Positions 45,611 to 56,811 of a stretch of 64,000 bases of DNA are shown here, one piece after another. The notes under the pieces were generated by a model. The model did not search any database, was not told where the DNA came from, and saw only the letters and a program-made list of their open reading frames with translations. Both the position numbers and the translations under genes were made by a program. Source of the DNA: Phanerodontia chrysosporium (lineage: Eukaryota > Basidiomycota > Agaricomycetes > Polyporales > Phanerochaetaceae); NCBI GenBank assembly GCA_001910725.1, contig MJGA01000005.1, positions 1,674,001 to 1,738,000 of the forward strand. The letters are read 5' to 3'. Position 1 is the stretch's first letter. Every line of letters starts with the position of its first letter.

Positions 45611-48189
45611 CTAGACGAGCGCGCACAGGCCTCTACAGCCCCCTTCAGGCCCATGCCTGTTCGGCGCCGCGCATGCTGCCCTTGACCTCCACCATTTACC
45701 GCGTCGCGTCCGTCAATGTCGTGACTTCGCCAATCAGCAAGCATGGCGGACTGTTCTCGAATCGCGGGACACGCATATTGTGCAACAGGCGTTTGGGGCC
45801 TAACTGGTGGAGATACGGTGGGACGCTCTGCTTTACTTCGAACAACGTCCATCTGACTTTGCGCTGCAAGTCGCTATCCTAGCCTTTTGCAAGATGTATG
45901 TCATTGTTGACATGTCTGCCCTGGAACTTCCGTTGCCTATACCGAGTCATGTCCCGCGGAGAAACTTTACCAGGGGCAAGTCAACAGTCTGACCATGATG
46001 CTGCGATGCGATGTAGACGGCGAGTGAACTCTACATGCAGAGATTGGTGCCCTAAACGGTGAGATCCCCCACCCCAATCTCCGAGAGGTGCCGACGAATT
46101 CAGCGGATATACGGAGGTGTTGGAGCAGCCTGGCCATCTGTAGTATCTGCCGACACCGTACACTGGGCAAAGCGATCATCCCCACTTACTACCAGCGCCT
46201 CGCCATGTGCGGCGAAGGCAATCTCCAGCTGCATATCTGGGAAAGGAAACCCAGGACAACCATGTTCACACAAGGCCGAGCCCTCCGGCGGCGAGGGCAT
46301 TTTCTAGCACTGGTCTGCCCGTGACACCTTTTAATATAACTAGGTTCGTCGTGTTCTCCTGCACTGTCAAGAGAAAACTCTTACGGCAGCTTTGGACAGT
46401 CTGATCGCGTCCCGCGGACACTAGTCTATGTTATCTGATATTTTTCCCTCCACTGCTCCGGTAAAGTGCAGCGCTGACTGTTCGAACGGTCCTCATGCTG
46501 CGGTACATACTTGGAGCACTTTGGGCATGCGGTACGCCGTGCATTGAGCTTCCCGCATATCATTCAAAAGCTGTACTGCTCCCGGAGCAACATGCAGGAC
46601 ACGAGACAGCTCTATGACAGGCAAGTTCGCCTCGCCATCCCTGTGCGACTTGTATTGAGTCTTGCTGGAATGGCTTAGCTCCTCGTACGTCGAATGCGCG
46701 GCACCATGCTCTCACGATGCTCATTGGTCAAGTGGAGCGCGGCGACGGGGGAATGCCTCGTGGGTGCAGACATAAGCCACGAGCAACCAATGGTAAGCCC
46801 CCTCGAAACGTTGTATGAACGACTCCTATATGAACGTCTGGGGGCATCATGAAAAGTACATCAGACGATGTCACAGACCATGCCAGGCGCTACGGGTCTG
46901 CCAATGTGTCTGCAGGTACGCGACCAGACTGCGGTCTAGTCACGGACGAATGGCCAAATGGTGGGCAAACGCGCCCCTACTTGGCGACGAGACCTGATTG
47001 GCAGACAGCCTTGGACGTGCGGAATGTTCACACTTGCGCTTACCATACTGTCCTGACCGGCGTCCAATGGACAGCTGCAACAGCTCAGGAGACAAATCAG
47101 GGTGCAGTTTATCGATTCTCACAACGACGGACGATAGGACGCTCGTCTCTTCTCGCTGCCCATGCGGCCCTGGTCCTGCACCCGGGCGGCCTTGTGCTCC
47201 AGTGAGACCAAATTCGTCCAGCTGGTGGAGCCCTCCTTGCATCGTTCGTGATGTTCAATTTCTCAATTTCTCTTTCTACTGCCTGACGCGGTGACTGACG
47301 CATGCTGGCGGTTATACAGTCGAGCCAATGGTAACACTCGAGCCAATCATTGGCATGAGGCAGCGGTCCCCCGGACGGTACCGAGCAAGGCAAGAAAAAA
47401 CGGTGAGTCTGTCTTAGACCAGGTGGTCTCCCAGCGATGTAGGAGCTCACCATCCCCGATGGATACCCGCGGCCTCGGCGTTTCGCGTGAAGCTGGGCGA
47501 CCAAATTTGAGCAATATGAAATGGCATCGACGTCGGACCGTTCATTCTCCCTCGCACAGTAGCGGCGTATTGATTCCTGCCGTCATTTGAGAAGGGCACA
47601 AGGGGGTACAAGGCGAGAGTGGTTTGAAAGCGATACCAGGTGACGTTCGTGCCTTCACATAACCTTTCATTTCAGTATGCTCATTCTAAATCGTCGCAGT
47701 GACGTCTTGCAACTGACTCTGCACGGCAGTGTTGTGGCGGAGATGTCAGAAAGGCTCAAACGGTGCAGAGCAGGTATGTTGTACAAGCTATAGCAGTTAA
47801 ACTCGCAGACCAACTCCCGATACCTGTTCGATTTGCTTTAGCCGTCGAGTTCAATACACAGATCCCAGTCACACCAGGAAAAGCTCCGAGTTGTTTGTCC
47901 CTGAGTTCTGTCCTCGGAGAATACCAGAGCTCCACTTGGACAGTCTTCGACATCAACGTGCGACGTCGTCCGCCGCGAGGTCTTGACGGCGAGTAGAGCC
48001 AAGAATCCCGCGATACCGTATCGAACTCCACTTCGCTGCGCCCTATGGCCCAGGGTCACCAGGCGTGAGCCGCAATTTCGTTGCAGCCAATTGTCGACCT
48101 GTACCTGACGCAAGAAACGGGCTGTGGTTGGTAGACAACGTCTGTCAACGAGTAAGTCTAGAACATTATTCCAGCTCGGACAGATATCC
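45611..48189. other. Long intergenic region between two divergent hydrophobin genes
   Basis: About 2.6 kb with no supportable gene. Several CCAAT/ATTGG motifs occur; two copies of CGAGCCAAT lie at 47321-47329 and 47339-47347, with an inverted ATTGG following. It likely carries the regulatory sequences of both divergent hydrophobins. Confidence 0.4.
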
Positions 48190-48195
48190 TATAAG
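48190..48195 (+). promoter_or_regulatory. TATA box of the third hydrophobin
   Basis: TATAAG about 95 bases upstream of the ATG at 48287. Confidence 0.55.
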
Positions 48196-48286
48196 TAGTG
48201 AGACAGACATAGCTGTCCAGACATCGGTTTCCGAACACATCGAGACTCCTCCAAGGATCCCGAGCTTTTCCTCACCAACATCCAAG

Positions 48287-48804
48287 ATGATTCCTCGTTT
48301 CGCAGCCGTTGCGGCTCTTGCCATGCTCCCCATCCTTGCGGTCGCCACCCCCAACCCCGTCGCTGACAAGCGCGGGGGCTCTGGCCCCACCAAGACCACC
48401 ACCGTCACCGTCACCGCCACCGTAACCCCTACCTCCATCCCCTCCAATGCCTGCACAACCGGCCCCATTCAATGCTGCGATTCCGTTCAGCAGGTGAGTA
48501 GCTCGCATTTTTCTGTGTGTGCACGACGGTTAAGCCCACCTTTTGTATAGGCCGGCTCGAAGAGCGCGAGCGCCCTCCTGGGTCTCCTCGGCATCGTCGT
48601 CTCGGACGTTACCGCCCTCGTCGGCCTGACCTGCTCGCCGATCACTGTTGTCGGCATTGGCAGCGGCTCCGAGTGCTCCGCCAACGTCGTCTGCTGCGAG
48701 AACAACAGCTTCGTGAGTATACTCCTGTGTTCGGGATTGGCTTGCGCTCACAAATATTGTAGGGCGGTCTCATCTCTATCGGCTGTATCCCCGTCATCCT
48801 CTAA
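48287..48804 (+). CDS. Class I hydrophobin
   Basis: Secreted hydrophobin. The start at 48287 gives the signal peptide [20 protein letters not shown], then [11 protein letters not shown] and a Thr-rich spacer ([15 protein letters not shown]). The eight-cysteine core is [20 protein letters not shown] and IGC. Exons are 48287-48493, 48551-48712 and 48763-48804, with GTGAGT donors and TATAG/TGTAG acceptors. The final exon [13 protein letters not shown] nearly repeats that of the second hydrophobin, which lies 2.8 kb away in the opposite orientation, suggesting a local inverted duplication. Its first-exon core, CTTGPIQCC, is closer to the repeat-bearing hydrophobin. Confidence 0.94.
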
Positions 48805-49237
48805 GCCGTTCGCTATGTCTCGTAAGTCGGACCTCCTAGTATGTCTTGCACTTACCTGAGATGTTCGCAGTACCCTACCCCTCTCAACGTCGCGCCGCTC
48901 GTCATACGAGCATGGTTCACGCTCTATGTATGCGCGCGACGATCCGTTCACAAAGGTGCATTGGTGGGGCCAGTCGGCCGTGGACATTACTAGTTTGTGT
49001 ACGAAGGATAATCAATGAAATGCGTCGCGTTCTGCTTTATATACGGTCTACCTCGACGTGAGAGTGAACTGTATTCAAGAAACTGCATCGCAAATAGTCA
49101 CAAGCCACCGGGACTCAGTTCAACGTTGGGCACCTCTGACAAGCTTGTGAAGTAGACATCCCTGTATATTCCGGTGTCAATGCAGGACCGACGTATGACT
49201 AGTGCCACATTATGAAATTTACGGGCTATTGAGGCTG
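48805..49237. other. Convergent intergenic region
   Basis: 433 bases between the third hydrophobin and SSL1. Nothing recognised. Confidence 0.4.
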
Positions 49238-50915
49238 CTACTTGCCGCATCCAGGACAGCAATGGAGGACGTCATGTATGAACACATCACAGTCCGTGCA
49301 GAAGTCATGTTTGCATTCTGGGCAGCGATATCGACCGAGAGGGCTGACGCCGTCTGCTGACGGCACGTTCGGCTGTGCAGGCTTCTCTTGGAACGGAGCG
49401 GAGCAACCGTAGCACGATTCGCTGGGATGCGGGGTGCCATCGAGTGTGGTGCTGTTCAGGCGTAAGCAAGCTATCGGGGATAAGTGACGATCGCTACTCA
49501 CATTGCCTGGTACGGCTTGACCGGGAACAAGTGGTGGTAGCTCCGCGCTAGATGGGGAGAACTCACGATCATAAGGCCGCATATGTCGCAATCCGTCGGC
49601 ACGTCGCAGACCTTGGCCAGACACCGGGGACAGAGGAAACCTTCGCTCTTGAGTTCGCCGTGGCACACACAGAGGCTGGGATGAGATGTGACTGGCAGGC
49701 GAGTAGGGAAGCCCATCATCATGAGGTCAGCCGCCGGATTCGCGGCTCCTGGGCCGTTTGCGCGAGCGACGGCGCGTTGAGCGGGCGGAGGGATCAATTC
49801 GAAGAGCAGGTCTTTGAAATGACCTTCGTTCAAGGCAACACCGAACTGACCTATCCTGGCAAGATCAAGACGAGCTCAGCCGATGTACCATGCGAAGCAG
49901 TAACGCACCGCCCGTCTTCACGCAAAGCTCACGGCAGATTTTCATCTCCGCGGCGAGAGCTACCAAAGATATTCGGATCTTATCCTTGACGCACTCGTCC
50001 AGAGTGTCATGGATGTTTCCCGGGTCACAAGTCGTGAGGGAGCCGAAGATGATAGTTATTTCACGAGATGAATGGGTCGGCAAGTGGCTAGAAAGGCAGG
50101 TTAGTCGTGTCCAAATGAGGGATATGTGCGCTTTGCCTCATACTGCTCCGAGCCATCTCAATAGCGTTTTGAAGACTGGGTTCGCCTGCTGGCTCAAGCC
50201 TGTGGCGCTCCGAGATAGACTTGAGGACGTCCTGAGGATTACCTACATGTCGGGTTTAGCTTAATGTTATGCAGAAAGCAAGAGTATAAGCACACCAGAC
50301 ATTTCGCCTATCCGTTCGCCAATTCCTCCTCGCATACCCACTATTCCTATCTGTCCAAGGGGATTCTGGTCGAACCATTCTGCGATGAACTCTCGTGCGT
50401 ACTGCAGCATGAGATCGAAGCGCGTCGGACGCATATCTCTGTCCATCATAGAAGAAGACAGGTCCAAGACCAGAACAAGGTGTCGTATTATAGTCCTGCG
50501 AACTGCTTCTGCGGGGGCGAGCAGCCTGGATGGGTGCACGAGGGTAATCAGGCGAGACTTTGCTGAATGAGTGCATGCGCATACCTTCTCCGCCTCCCTC
50601 TAGCAATGAGGTCTTGCACTGCAGTCTGTAGACTACCTGTCTCATCTTCTTGTACAGTATCCCATGACCGAGTATACGATGCCTCCCAAGCGTACGGTTG
50701 CTGCGCGAGTCACGTAAATCATGTAAAAAGGCGACACATGAGGTCTTACATACTTCCTTGACTTTGCCCTTCCCCTTGTCACCCTTACGACCGTCTGCTG
50801 CCTTCCCTTTGCCCTTTGCCTTTCCCCGAGAGGTCAGCTCCTCCTCGTCGAGCATTGACACGTCCGAGTCGGATTCTCCGCCGAGGTAATCATCGTTCAT
50901 CCGTCTCGGTGGCAT
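49238..50915 (-). CDS. SSL1: TFIIH subunit Ssl1/p44
   Basis: Core TFIIH subunit that stimulates the XPD helicase in nucleotide excision repair and transcription initiation. The start at 50915 gives MPPRRMNDDYLGGESDSD and a Lys/Gly-rich acidic leader. After introns comes the von Willebrand A domain: RTIIRHLVLVLDLSSSMMDRD (MIDAS-like), GIVGMRGGIGERIGE, SREITIIFGSLTTCDPGNI and RISLVALAAEMKICREL. Then come FELIPPPAQ, CPRCLAKVCDVPTDCDICGL (first zinc site) and a C-terminal C4 zinc module, RYRCPECKHDFCTDCDVF...CCPGCGK, ending at TAG 49238-49240. Domain order and length match the family. It is divergent from the neighbouring Cys-rich protein, with 213 bases between starts. Confidence 0.95.
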
Positions 50916-51128
50916 ATTTCAGGTGAGAAATGTCGCTAAATTGGGCAGCTCGTCGCCGTGGTGCGCAACAGGAGGAGGTCACGGTTCACTCCAAGCTTCC
51001 AGCGTTGTGGGCGCGCCGCGCGCGTCACGGGCATGTCACGGGCCTCGTCACAATCCCTTGTGCGGTGTGACCCCGCTTTCGCTCTCCGTCACGCCCCCTA
51101 CCAACGGTCCTTCACCTTCCTGCCGGCC

Positions 51129-52465
51129 ATGATCGGGCTGCTCCCCCTCACGCTCATTTTATTCTCATGGGGGTCGTTCGTTAACGCAGGCAGCGTCACA
51201 TACAACCACTCATGCAATATCGGGAACCAGAGACTCGAGTTTGGCACCTACCAGTTCAAGACGGACTGCGATTCTACCACTTTTTGCAACTCTACTGGCT
51301 TCTGTGATCACAAACGATGCAGGAAAGACGAGTACCCCTTTGGCTATGCCAAGGATGCGACACTCCCGCCGAGATGTCCTACCGGCATGTTCTGCCCCGA
51401 CGAGGAGGACCAGTGCTTGCCAGTGCTGCCCGTCGGGAGCCCATGCCAGTTTAATCGAGATGGTACGTCAACTGACGTATCTTCAGCGTGCTGAAATCTG
51501 ACTTCTCCAAAGACGAATGCGAGGGACCCCCGAACTTCAAAGACCTGGCTGATAAGACCGGCTATGGTCTCAACGTGAATGGTTCTGTCTGTCTGAACAA
51601 TATCTGCATGTCAGGAATTGCACTGCTCTTCCCTACCCTCTACTGACAGCAGCGCGTTAGGTGGGCCAACGCTACCCTCGGAAACACATGCGTCGTGGAG
51701 AACACTGCCTACACCGTCTACTCCGCGACCAACGAGTCCATCGATATCGTGTCCAGGTGCGTGCTTCTCCGTGCCTTCCCGAAAATAGCTCATGTCGTCT
51801 CAGGGACAATTGCTCGCCCGGACTTTACTGTGATGCGCAGCACTTGGTCTGCATGAAGATGAAGAATTTGGGCGAGTCTTGCGATGCCGACAAAGAGTAC
51901 GTTCTACTGTTTCCCGTCCCTACGTCTACTCATCCGGCGTCTAGGTGCTCTACCTTCAACTGTCTTGCTAGCGGTGTCTGCGGCAAGTCTGGTGACTCAC
52001 CCGAACATGTCCCCTTCTGGGTATACATCGTCGTCGGCGTCTGCATCTTTGGCGGTCAGTGGCTGTGAGCACGTTCGTGATTGATCTTTGCTTATCTGTT
52101 TCGCAGGCATGGTCGCGACGCTATTTGGCATGTACTGGCTTCACCGCGGCCACCGGCAAGCTGAGCGCGAGAAGCGTCTGCAGTACTGGCGTGAGCAGAA
52201 CGCGTTCCGTCAGAACATCCTCCAGATGCAAGAGACTGCACGCAACTCTATCATGTCTCTGCCAAGTGGTGGCCCCCACAGTCCGCGCAGCACTCTGTAC
52301 AGCCGCGATGGCGCACAGTCCGAAGACTCTCAGGTCCCTATGCTGAGTGCCACGAGCAAGACCAGTGCACTGCGACACCAACTTTCGGACGATGGCTTTG
52401 ACGAGAGTAGCCAGGAGAGCATCATGATCCAGCGTGTGGAGCGGAAGGACCCCAACCGATTCTAG
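51129..52465 (+). CDS. Cys-rich single-pass membrane protein, function unknown
   Basis: Not assigned to a characterised family. The start at 51129 gives the signal peptide MIGLLPLTLILFSWGSFVNA. The ectodomain has over twenty cysteines in spaced pairs (SCNIGNQ, DCDSTTFC, GFCDHKRC, CPTGMFCP, NCSPGLYCD, ECSTFNCLASGVC), likely disulfide-bonded, with N-glycosylation sites such as NHS and NGS. Four short introns interrupt this part. One transmembrane helix follows (FWVYIVVGVCIFGGMVATLF). The cytosolic tail starts HRGHRQAEREKRLQYWREQN and is Ser-rich, ending RVERKDPNRF. The layout suggests a wall-facing receptor or scaffold. Stop at 52463-52465. Confidence 0.75.
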
Positions 52466-52797
52466 AGGACAGGATGAAGAGCAAGGCTCTCATGGACCGT
52501 GCAACTACCACCACGACATTTTCATTTTCTACCTATCACGTTACCCACTCGGACTTAGGACAATCATTTATTATCCTCTGTAATGCTTTCGGTGTCACTT
52601 GAATTACATACCACTTTCTTGGGCCTGTCGCGTACGACTACAGCATGCAACGAGGAGCACTAGCTCGCGCGCCTAAAACGGCGGATCCGGTTTCGATTCC
52701 CAATTTAGCCTTCACGTTCGACGACCAACTCCTCCACCACATTCTCTAGACAGTTTCAGGACTAAGACCCTCCGCAGCCAGCACGGTGCAGCCGGCC
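52466..52797. other. Intergenic
   Basis: 332 bases in a tandem gene arrangement. Near 52670-52690 there is a tRNA T-loop-like string, but no tRNA folds around it. Confidence 0.4.
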
Positions 52798-53781
52798 ATG
52801 AGCCATCCCGCCAATCAGCACTTTGAGCCCGCAGAAGAGGAGGATATAAGTCGAGCCGGCGTCTACCATGACGAGCCCGCGCCGAACCCTGGCGGATCCA
52901 AGGGCAAGCAGAGAGCAGACAACCCCTTCCACGACGACGATGCATCCTCTTCAGAAGAGGAGTACGGTGGAGAGAAGAAGTACCCGCCAAACATTGACGA
53001 GGAAGAGGAATCCCGGAGAGTCGCAGAGGTGTGCAGTCTTCGCTTGGGCTCTGGCATTCTTCTCTGACCTGCGGCGATTACCCTGTGTACAGACTCTGAA
53101 GCGGTGGGAGGAGGCAGAGCGGCAGCGCCGCAAGGCCGCACGCGAGTCGCAGCTATCTGCTACGTCGTCCTCGCTCGTGAGCGACGTGACCCGCCGCGCA
53201 AGCCTACTCTGGCCCGGTCGGCGGCGGTCGCAGCAGGGCCCGCCCAAGGGCCCCGGCACGCACCACAAGCTGCGCAACTCGGAAGACGAGGTCGCATTGG
53301 ACGAGATGGATACCCGTGTGTCCTCACCGCCGACGCCGGAGCCGAGCAATCCGTTCGCCACGCCCGCCGCGTCGACGCTCTCGCTGAACAATCCAGAAGG
53401 CTCCGCCATCATGCACGAGTCGGACTCGGGGCAGACCCTCACGGATGACCGTACCGACGTCGCGCCGGTGTCACAGAGACCGTCGTTAGGACGCCAAGGC
53501 TCCACTCGTGCGCAAAGCCCGCCAAGACCGCTTGACCTACCTGCTCCGCGCTCACCTCCCCCACGGACGGAGACGCCGCATGCGAACCGCCCGCCAGAGC
53601 CAACACAGCCTCCCAAATTGCAGCGTGCGGACGTAGAGGAGGAGCCCGAGAGACGATGGTGGACAGAATGGCTTTGTGGCTGCAGGGAGTCCGGAGAGAA
53701 TCAGGTGCGTGCCTTGCTCTGCTGTTGCACTGCTTGCTGAAATCCTTCCCACAGGCCGGCCGCACGAATCCCTTCGAGTAA
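52798..53781 (+). CDS. Conserved-looking charged, disordered protein
   Basis: No family recognised. The start at 52798 gives MSHPANQHFEPAEEEDISRAG. The first exon is acidic (DDDASSSEEEYGGEKKYPPN) and ends EEEESRRVAE before an intron of about 60 bases (53029-53091). The second exon starts TLKRWEEAERQRRKAARESQ, a charged helix, followed by a Ser/Pro-rich disordered region (SSPPTPEPSNPFATPA). It ends with a short Trp/Cys motif, RRWWTEWLCGCRESGENQ, that could be a lipidated or membrane-binding patch. A last small exon adds AGRTNPFE to the stop at 53779-53781. NPFE/NPFH occur near both ends; NPF motifs bind EH domains in endocytosis, so a trafficking role is possible but unproven. Confidence 0.65.
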
Positions 53782-54165
53782 CCACCCCTCCTGTTTGCAT
53801 TACTTCACGCAATTTTGCACCCTATTTCATGTAATGACTATACCACGATCCCAGGGACACTTGTAGCACATCACCCATCGGACTTGTAGACTCGACTGTT
53901 CACATATTCGTATACCTTCCTTCACGCCCTTTGTTTCGTACTCTATAATTTCGCGCAGCCGTTCCGCTTCTCTTCAAAGCGCACGGTCAACCACACCGAT
54001 ACTGCATGTTGCGGTTAAAGTCATCGGCAAAGGCCTCTGAACAGGCCGTCTTCCGTCTTGGATTGTAAGGTCGTGTAGCTAGAACTCAGCAAAGCGACTA
54101 ATACAGTTTTCGTACACATTGGTATCATCGAGCCCAAGAAAGTCATACAGGCTGGTGAAGAGTTT
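53782..54165. other. Convergent intergenic region
   Basis: 384 bases between two convergent genes; only 3' UTR sequence expected. Confidence 0.4.
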
Positions 54166-55178
54166 CTACATAATGACACAACGATCGCCCTCTCCTTGTA
54201 ACCCTCGTGCGAGATCTTCGGGCTGCACAACATTCCCGGTGCCTCTATCATGGCCGTCCAGGCTGACGATGAGCACACCAGAGTTCTGTGGGTCTAGCTC
54301 TGCCACGAGCTGGTGCTTCCGCATGAGATCCTCGATAGCGGGCTTGATCTTCGCTGCGCCGTTCTTCGAATGCAGGCCTTTCCCTGAGCAGAAGTGTCAA
54401 TATATGCGGTATTAAGCTCCATCTCCGGACGACGTACCAACAATAATGTGGACTTCAGAGTCACCTCGGGCCTTTGCCTCTTGGATGGCCCGGTCGGTGT
54501 ACGTTATCGCCTCCTTCACATACAGCCCATGGAGATCGACCTCTCCGGGCTTGCTGTCCTCGTTGTTCTCTGCCGCACAGTCAGCTCTGCGCCACGAAAC
54601 GAAGCGCGGGCGACGCACTGATGAATATCTACTCGGCCGCCTCCCTGTTGAGCCGCTCCATCTCGGCCTGGTGCCGCTTACCCTTGTTCGAGAGCTCCTT
54701 CGCGAGCGCGCCGTCGCCGCGAGCGTACGCCTGGTGGCTCTCCTCGAACGCCTTCGCCATCGCATCGCCCTCCTCGTTCGCGCGCGCGCGCAGCGCCGTG
54801 TAGTGCGAGTCCGACTGGTTCACGCGGTTCGCGTCCTGGACACGGGCTGTCAGCACACCGCACACGGAGGGCCATCTCTCCGCGGGCACTTACGACGCGC
54901 CCGGGGCTCGGGCTGTGCGCGTGGGGCGCGGCGTGCGCGGGGCGGGGCGCAGGCCGTGCCTCGTGCTCCCCGTACGCCGGCTGCGTCGCGGGCGGCGCAT
55001 CGGGGCGTGAGTGGTACGGCGGCGGGGTGCTCACGGGCGGGCGCTGCTGCGCGGGCTTGTGCGGCACGACTGGCGGGACGTATACATCCTGTGAGGCCCC
55101 GTCGGGCGGAGGCTGGGGCGCGGGAGGTCCGCAGATGATCCTGACAATGCCGCGGAGGATGGCGTCGAGGACACCCAT
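54166..55178 (-). CDS. DUF1771-Smr domain protein
   Basis: Proteins with DUF1771 followed by an Smr domain are thought to be RNA-acting nucleases in eukaryotes. The start at 55178 gives MGVLDAILRGIVRIICGPP, an amphipathic leader, then a Pro-rich disordered region (PPVVPHKPAQQRPPVS). DUF1771 follows, split by an intron: QDANRVNQSDSHYTALRARA, EEGDAMAKAFEESHQAYARGD, LAKELSNKGKRHQAEMERLN. The Smr domain has VDLHGLYVKEAITYTDRAI, the conserved D-x-H motif, then EVHIIVG and KGLHSKNGAAKIKPAIEDLM. The conserved glycine motif here is KGLHS, with Leu-His in place of the usual N-H/HS context. It ends at TAG 54166-54168 after GDRCVIM. Three introns. Confidence 0.88.
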
Positions 55179-55729
55179 GGTCGGTTTCGAGGCAGAGGTG
55201 AGTTATGCGCAGTTGCTGGGTGCGGAAGAAGAACAAAGTGGGCCTCGCCGTGATGGAGCAGGGCAGCTGTCTAAATTAGACGACAGCTGCGGCCGACGAC
55301 GCTCGTGCATCACCTCGTGTACTGGAGCCCCACGACATGGGAGGGGATCGAGTAGACCATCCTCACCGTCAGCAGCCCGAAGACCTTCGTGGCGGCGGAA
55401 AGGTGTATTGGTCTAAAAGCCGGATCACCGAGCTTCAGTATACACTCCGGAGCCATCAATCCATTCTTCAACTCATGGACTGCGTCCGTTGTGCAAAGCA
55501 CCAGTGACGCAATGTGATGAACTCATAGGTCGCACGTAGGAGAACAGCAAGACTGATGCATTACTATTCGGTGTTTACGAGAGAGAATGAAGGACATATA
55601 TTGCCCCTCCGTGGTCAAGAAAACGATTGAGCAAGACGGGAAGAAGAAAACCGCGAAGGGGACACTAAATACGTTCGAGAAACATAAAGACTTCAGCACA
55701 ATTCCTGAGCAATCTCCAGCGCTGTACCA
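55179..55729. other. Intergenic, upstream of the Smr gene
   Basis: About 550 bases between antizyme stop and Smr start, both genes on the minus strand. No gene seen. Confidence 0.4.
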
Positions 55730-56811
55730 CTAGATCTCCAATCCGACGAGGATGTAGGCAGGATCAACGGGGAAGGGAGGCGTGGTGACGACGGTGCCGC
55801 CGACGTACATGAGCGAGTGGAGCAACTCGCCGAGGTGCGGGCAGGACTTTTCGAGAGCAAGGACTAGAGCGGAGCATTCGAGCCGTTCATCTGCGAGATC
55901 CAGCAACGCGACGATGCTGCAATCGCGCGGTCAGCGTCACAAGACGAGGGCCATGACAAACATCATGATCACTCACCTCTCACGGAGGTTGACGTGCGCG
56001 GCGTTCTTGCCGTCAACGTAGAGCGTCTTGGGCTTACCTGGAAGGTCGAGGACGACACCTTCGAAGGCCGTACCGAGGTTCGGTGCGGAGATCTCGACAC
56101 TCTTCGCGTGCGGCAGGGCACCGAGGGCGTTCCGTGGGAAGAGCGCGCTGAGGAACTCGAGCGCGCCGTTGCGTTCCTTGCTGCTGATGGCGGCGACGCT
56201 GTTGCCTTTCTCGTCGACATCGTCGGGCGTGAGCGGCGGCGTGGACGCATCCGGCGGCGGGACATCCCTCTTCGCGATGATGTCGCGCGGGGGCGTCGGG
56301 AACGGGAACGCCGTCGCGGGGGCGCCGGTGGGAGTGCTGTTGGAATGTTTGAAGCTTTCTGAACCGAATGATGGTAGCGTGTTCGTGCGGTCATAGGAGA
56401 GGTCGGGGGAATCGGAGGGAGTGGAAGGGAAAGACGACGCCAGACTGTCTGTCACCCAGTCTGACGACCCTCCTCTGTCGGGAGGGCATTTTGCCGAAGG
56501 GATGTCAAAAGCGCCACTGTCTAATGTTAGGATTCCAAACGCGAGAAGATCTCTTATCGTGGACTCACCCCAGGCCCGCCCGAGAACGTAGTAGAGTAAT
56601 AGTACATCGAGTCGGCGCCCTGAACGCGGCAGACGGCAAGCACGCTAGGAGTCATGTCGGTAGAGAAAGCCCCATCTCCAACGGTTTGACGACCGTTGCT
56701 GCAGAGGTTACAGGTCAGCATCACTCTATCTGACTCGGGAAAGATGAGCACGAACGTGGGGCAAATACTAGACGACTGTTTGGATTGATTTAACATGGTA
56801 AAATTGGACAT
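55730..56811 (-). CDS. Ornithine decarboxylase antizyme, made by +1 ribosomal frameshifting
   Basis: Antizyme binds ornithine decarboxylase, sends it to the proteasome without ubiquitin and limits polyamine uptake; high polyamines stimulate the frameshift that makes it. ORF1 lies upstream (start at 56811 or 56796, uncertain) and ends ADSMYYYSTTFSGGPG, then after an intron (56517-56568) WRF and TGA at 56505-56507. A +1 shift at UUU-UGA opens ORF2: DIPSAKCPPDRGG...DSLASSFPS. ORF2 ends with the antizyme fold: LEFLSALFPRNA, FEGVVLDLPGKPKTLYVDGK and, after an intron at 55917-55976, SIVALLDLADERLECSALVL, then HSLMYVGGTVVTTPPFPVD and ILVGLEI before TAG at 55730-55732. The WRF-stop after GPG parallels the animal antizyme ORF1 end (W-C-S-stop). 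Confidence 0.92.
56504..56516 (-). promoter_or_regulatory. Programmed +1 ribosomal frameshift site of antizyme
   Basis: Minus-strand codons UGG CGC UUU UGA followed by C. Skipping the U of the UGA stop gives GAC, which opens the ORF2 frame. The site starts at the first exon base after the 56517-56568 intron. Confidence 0.85.

Noticed and set aside
52660..52700. Possible tRNA (GGTTTCGATTCCC string like a T-loop)
   Set aside because: The T-stem does not pair and no acceptor, D-arm or anticodon arm could be placed around it.
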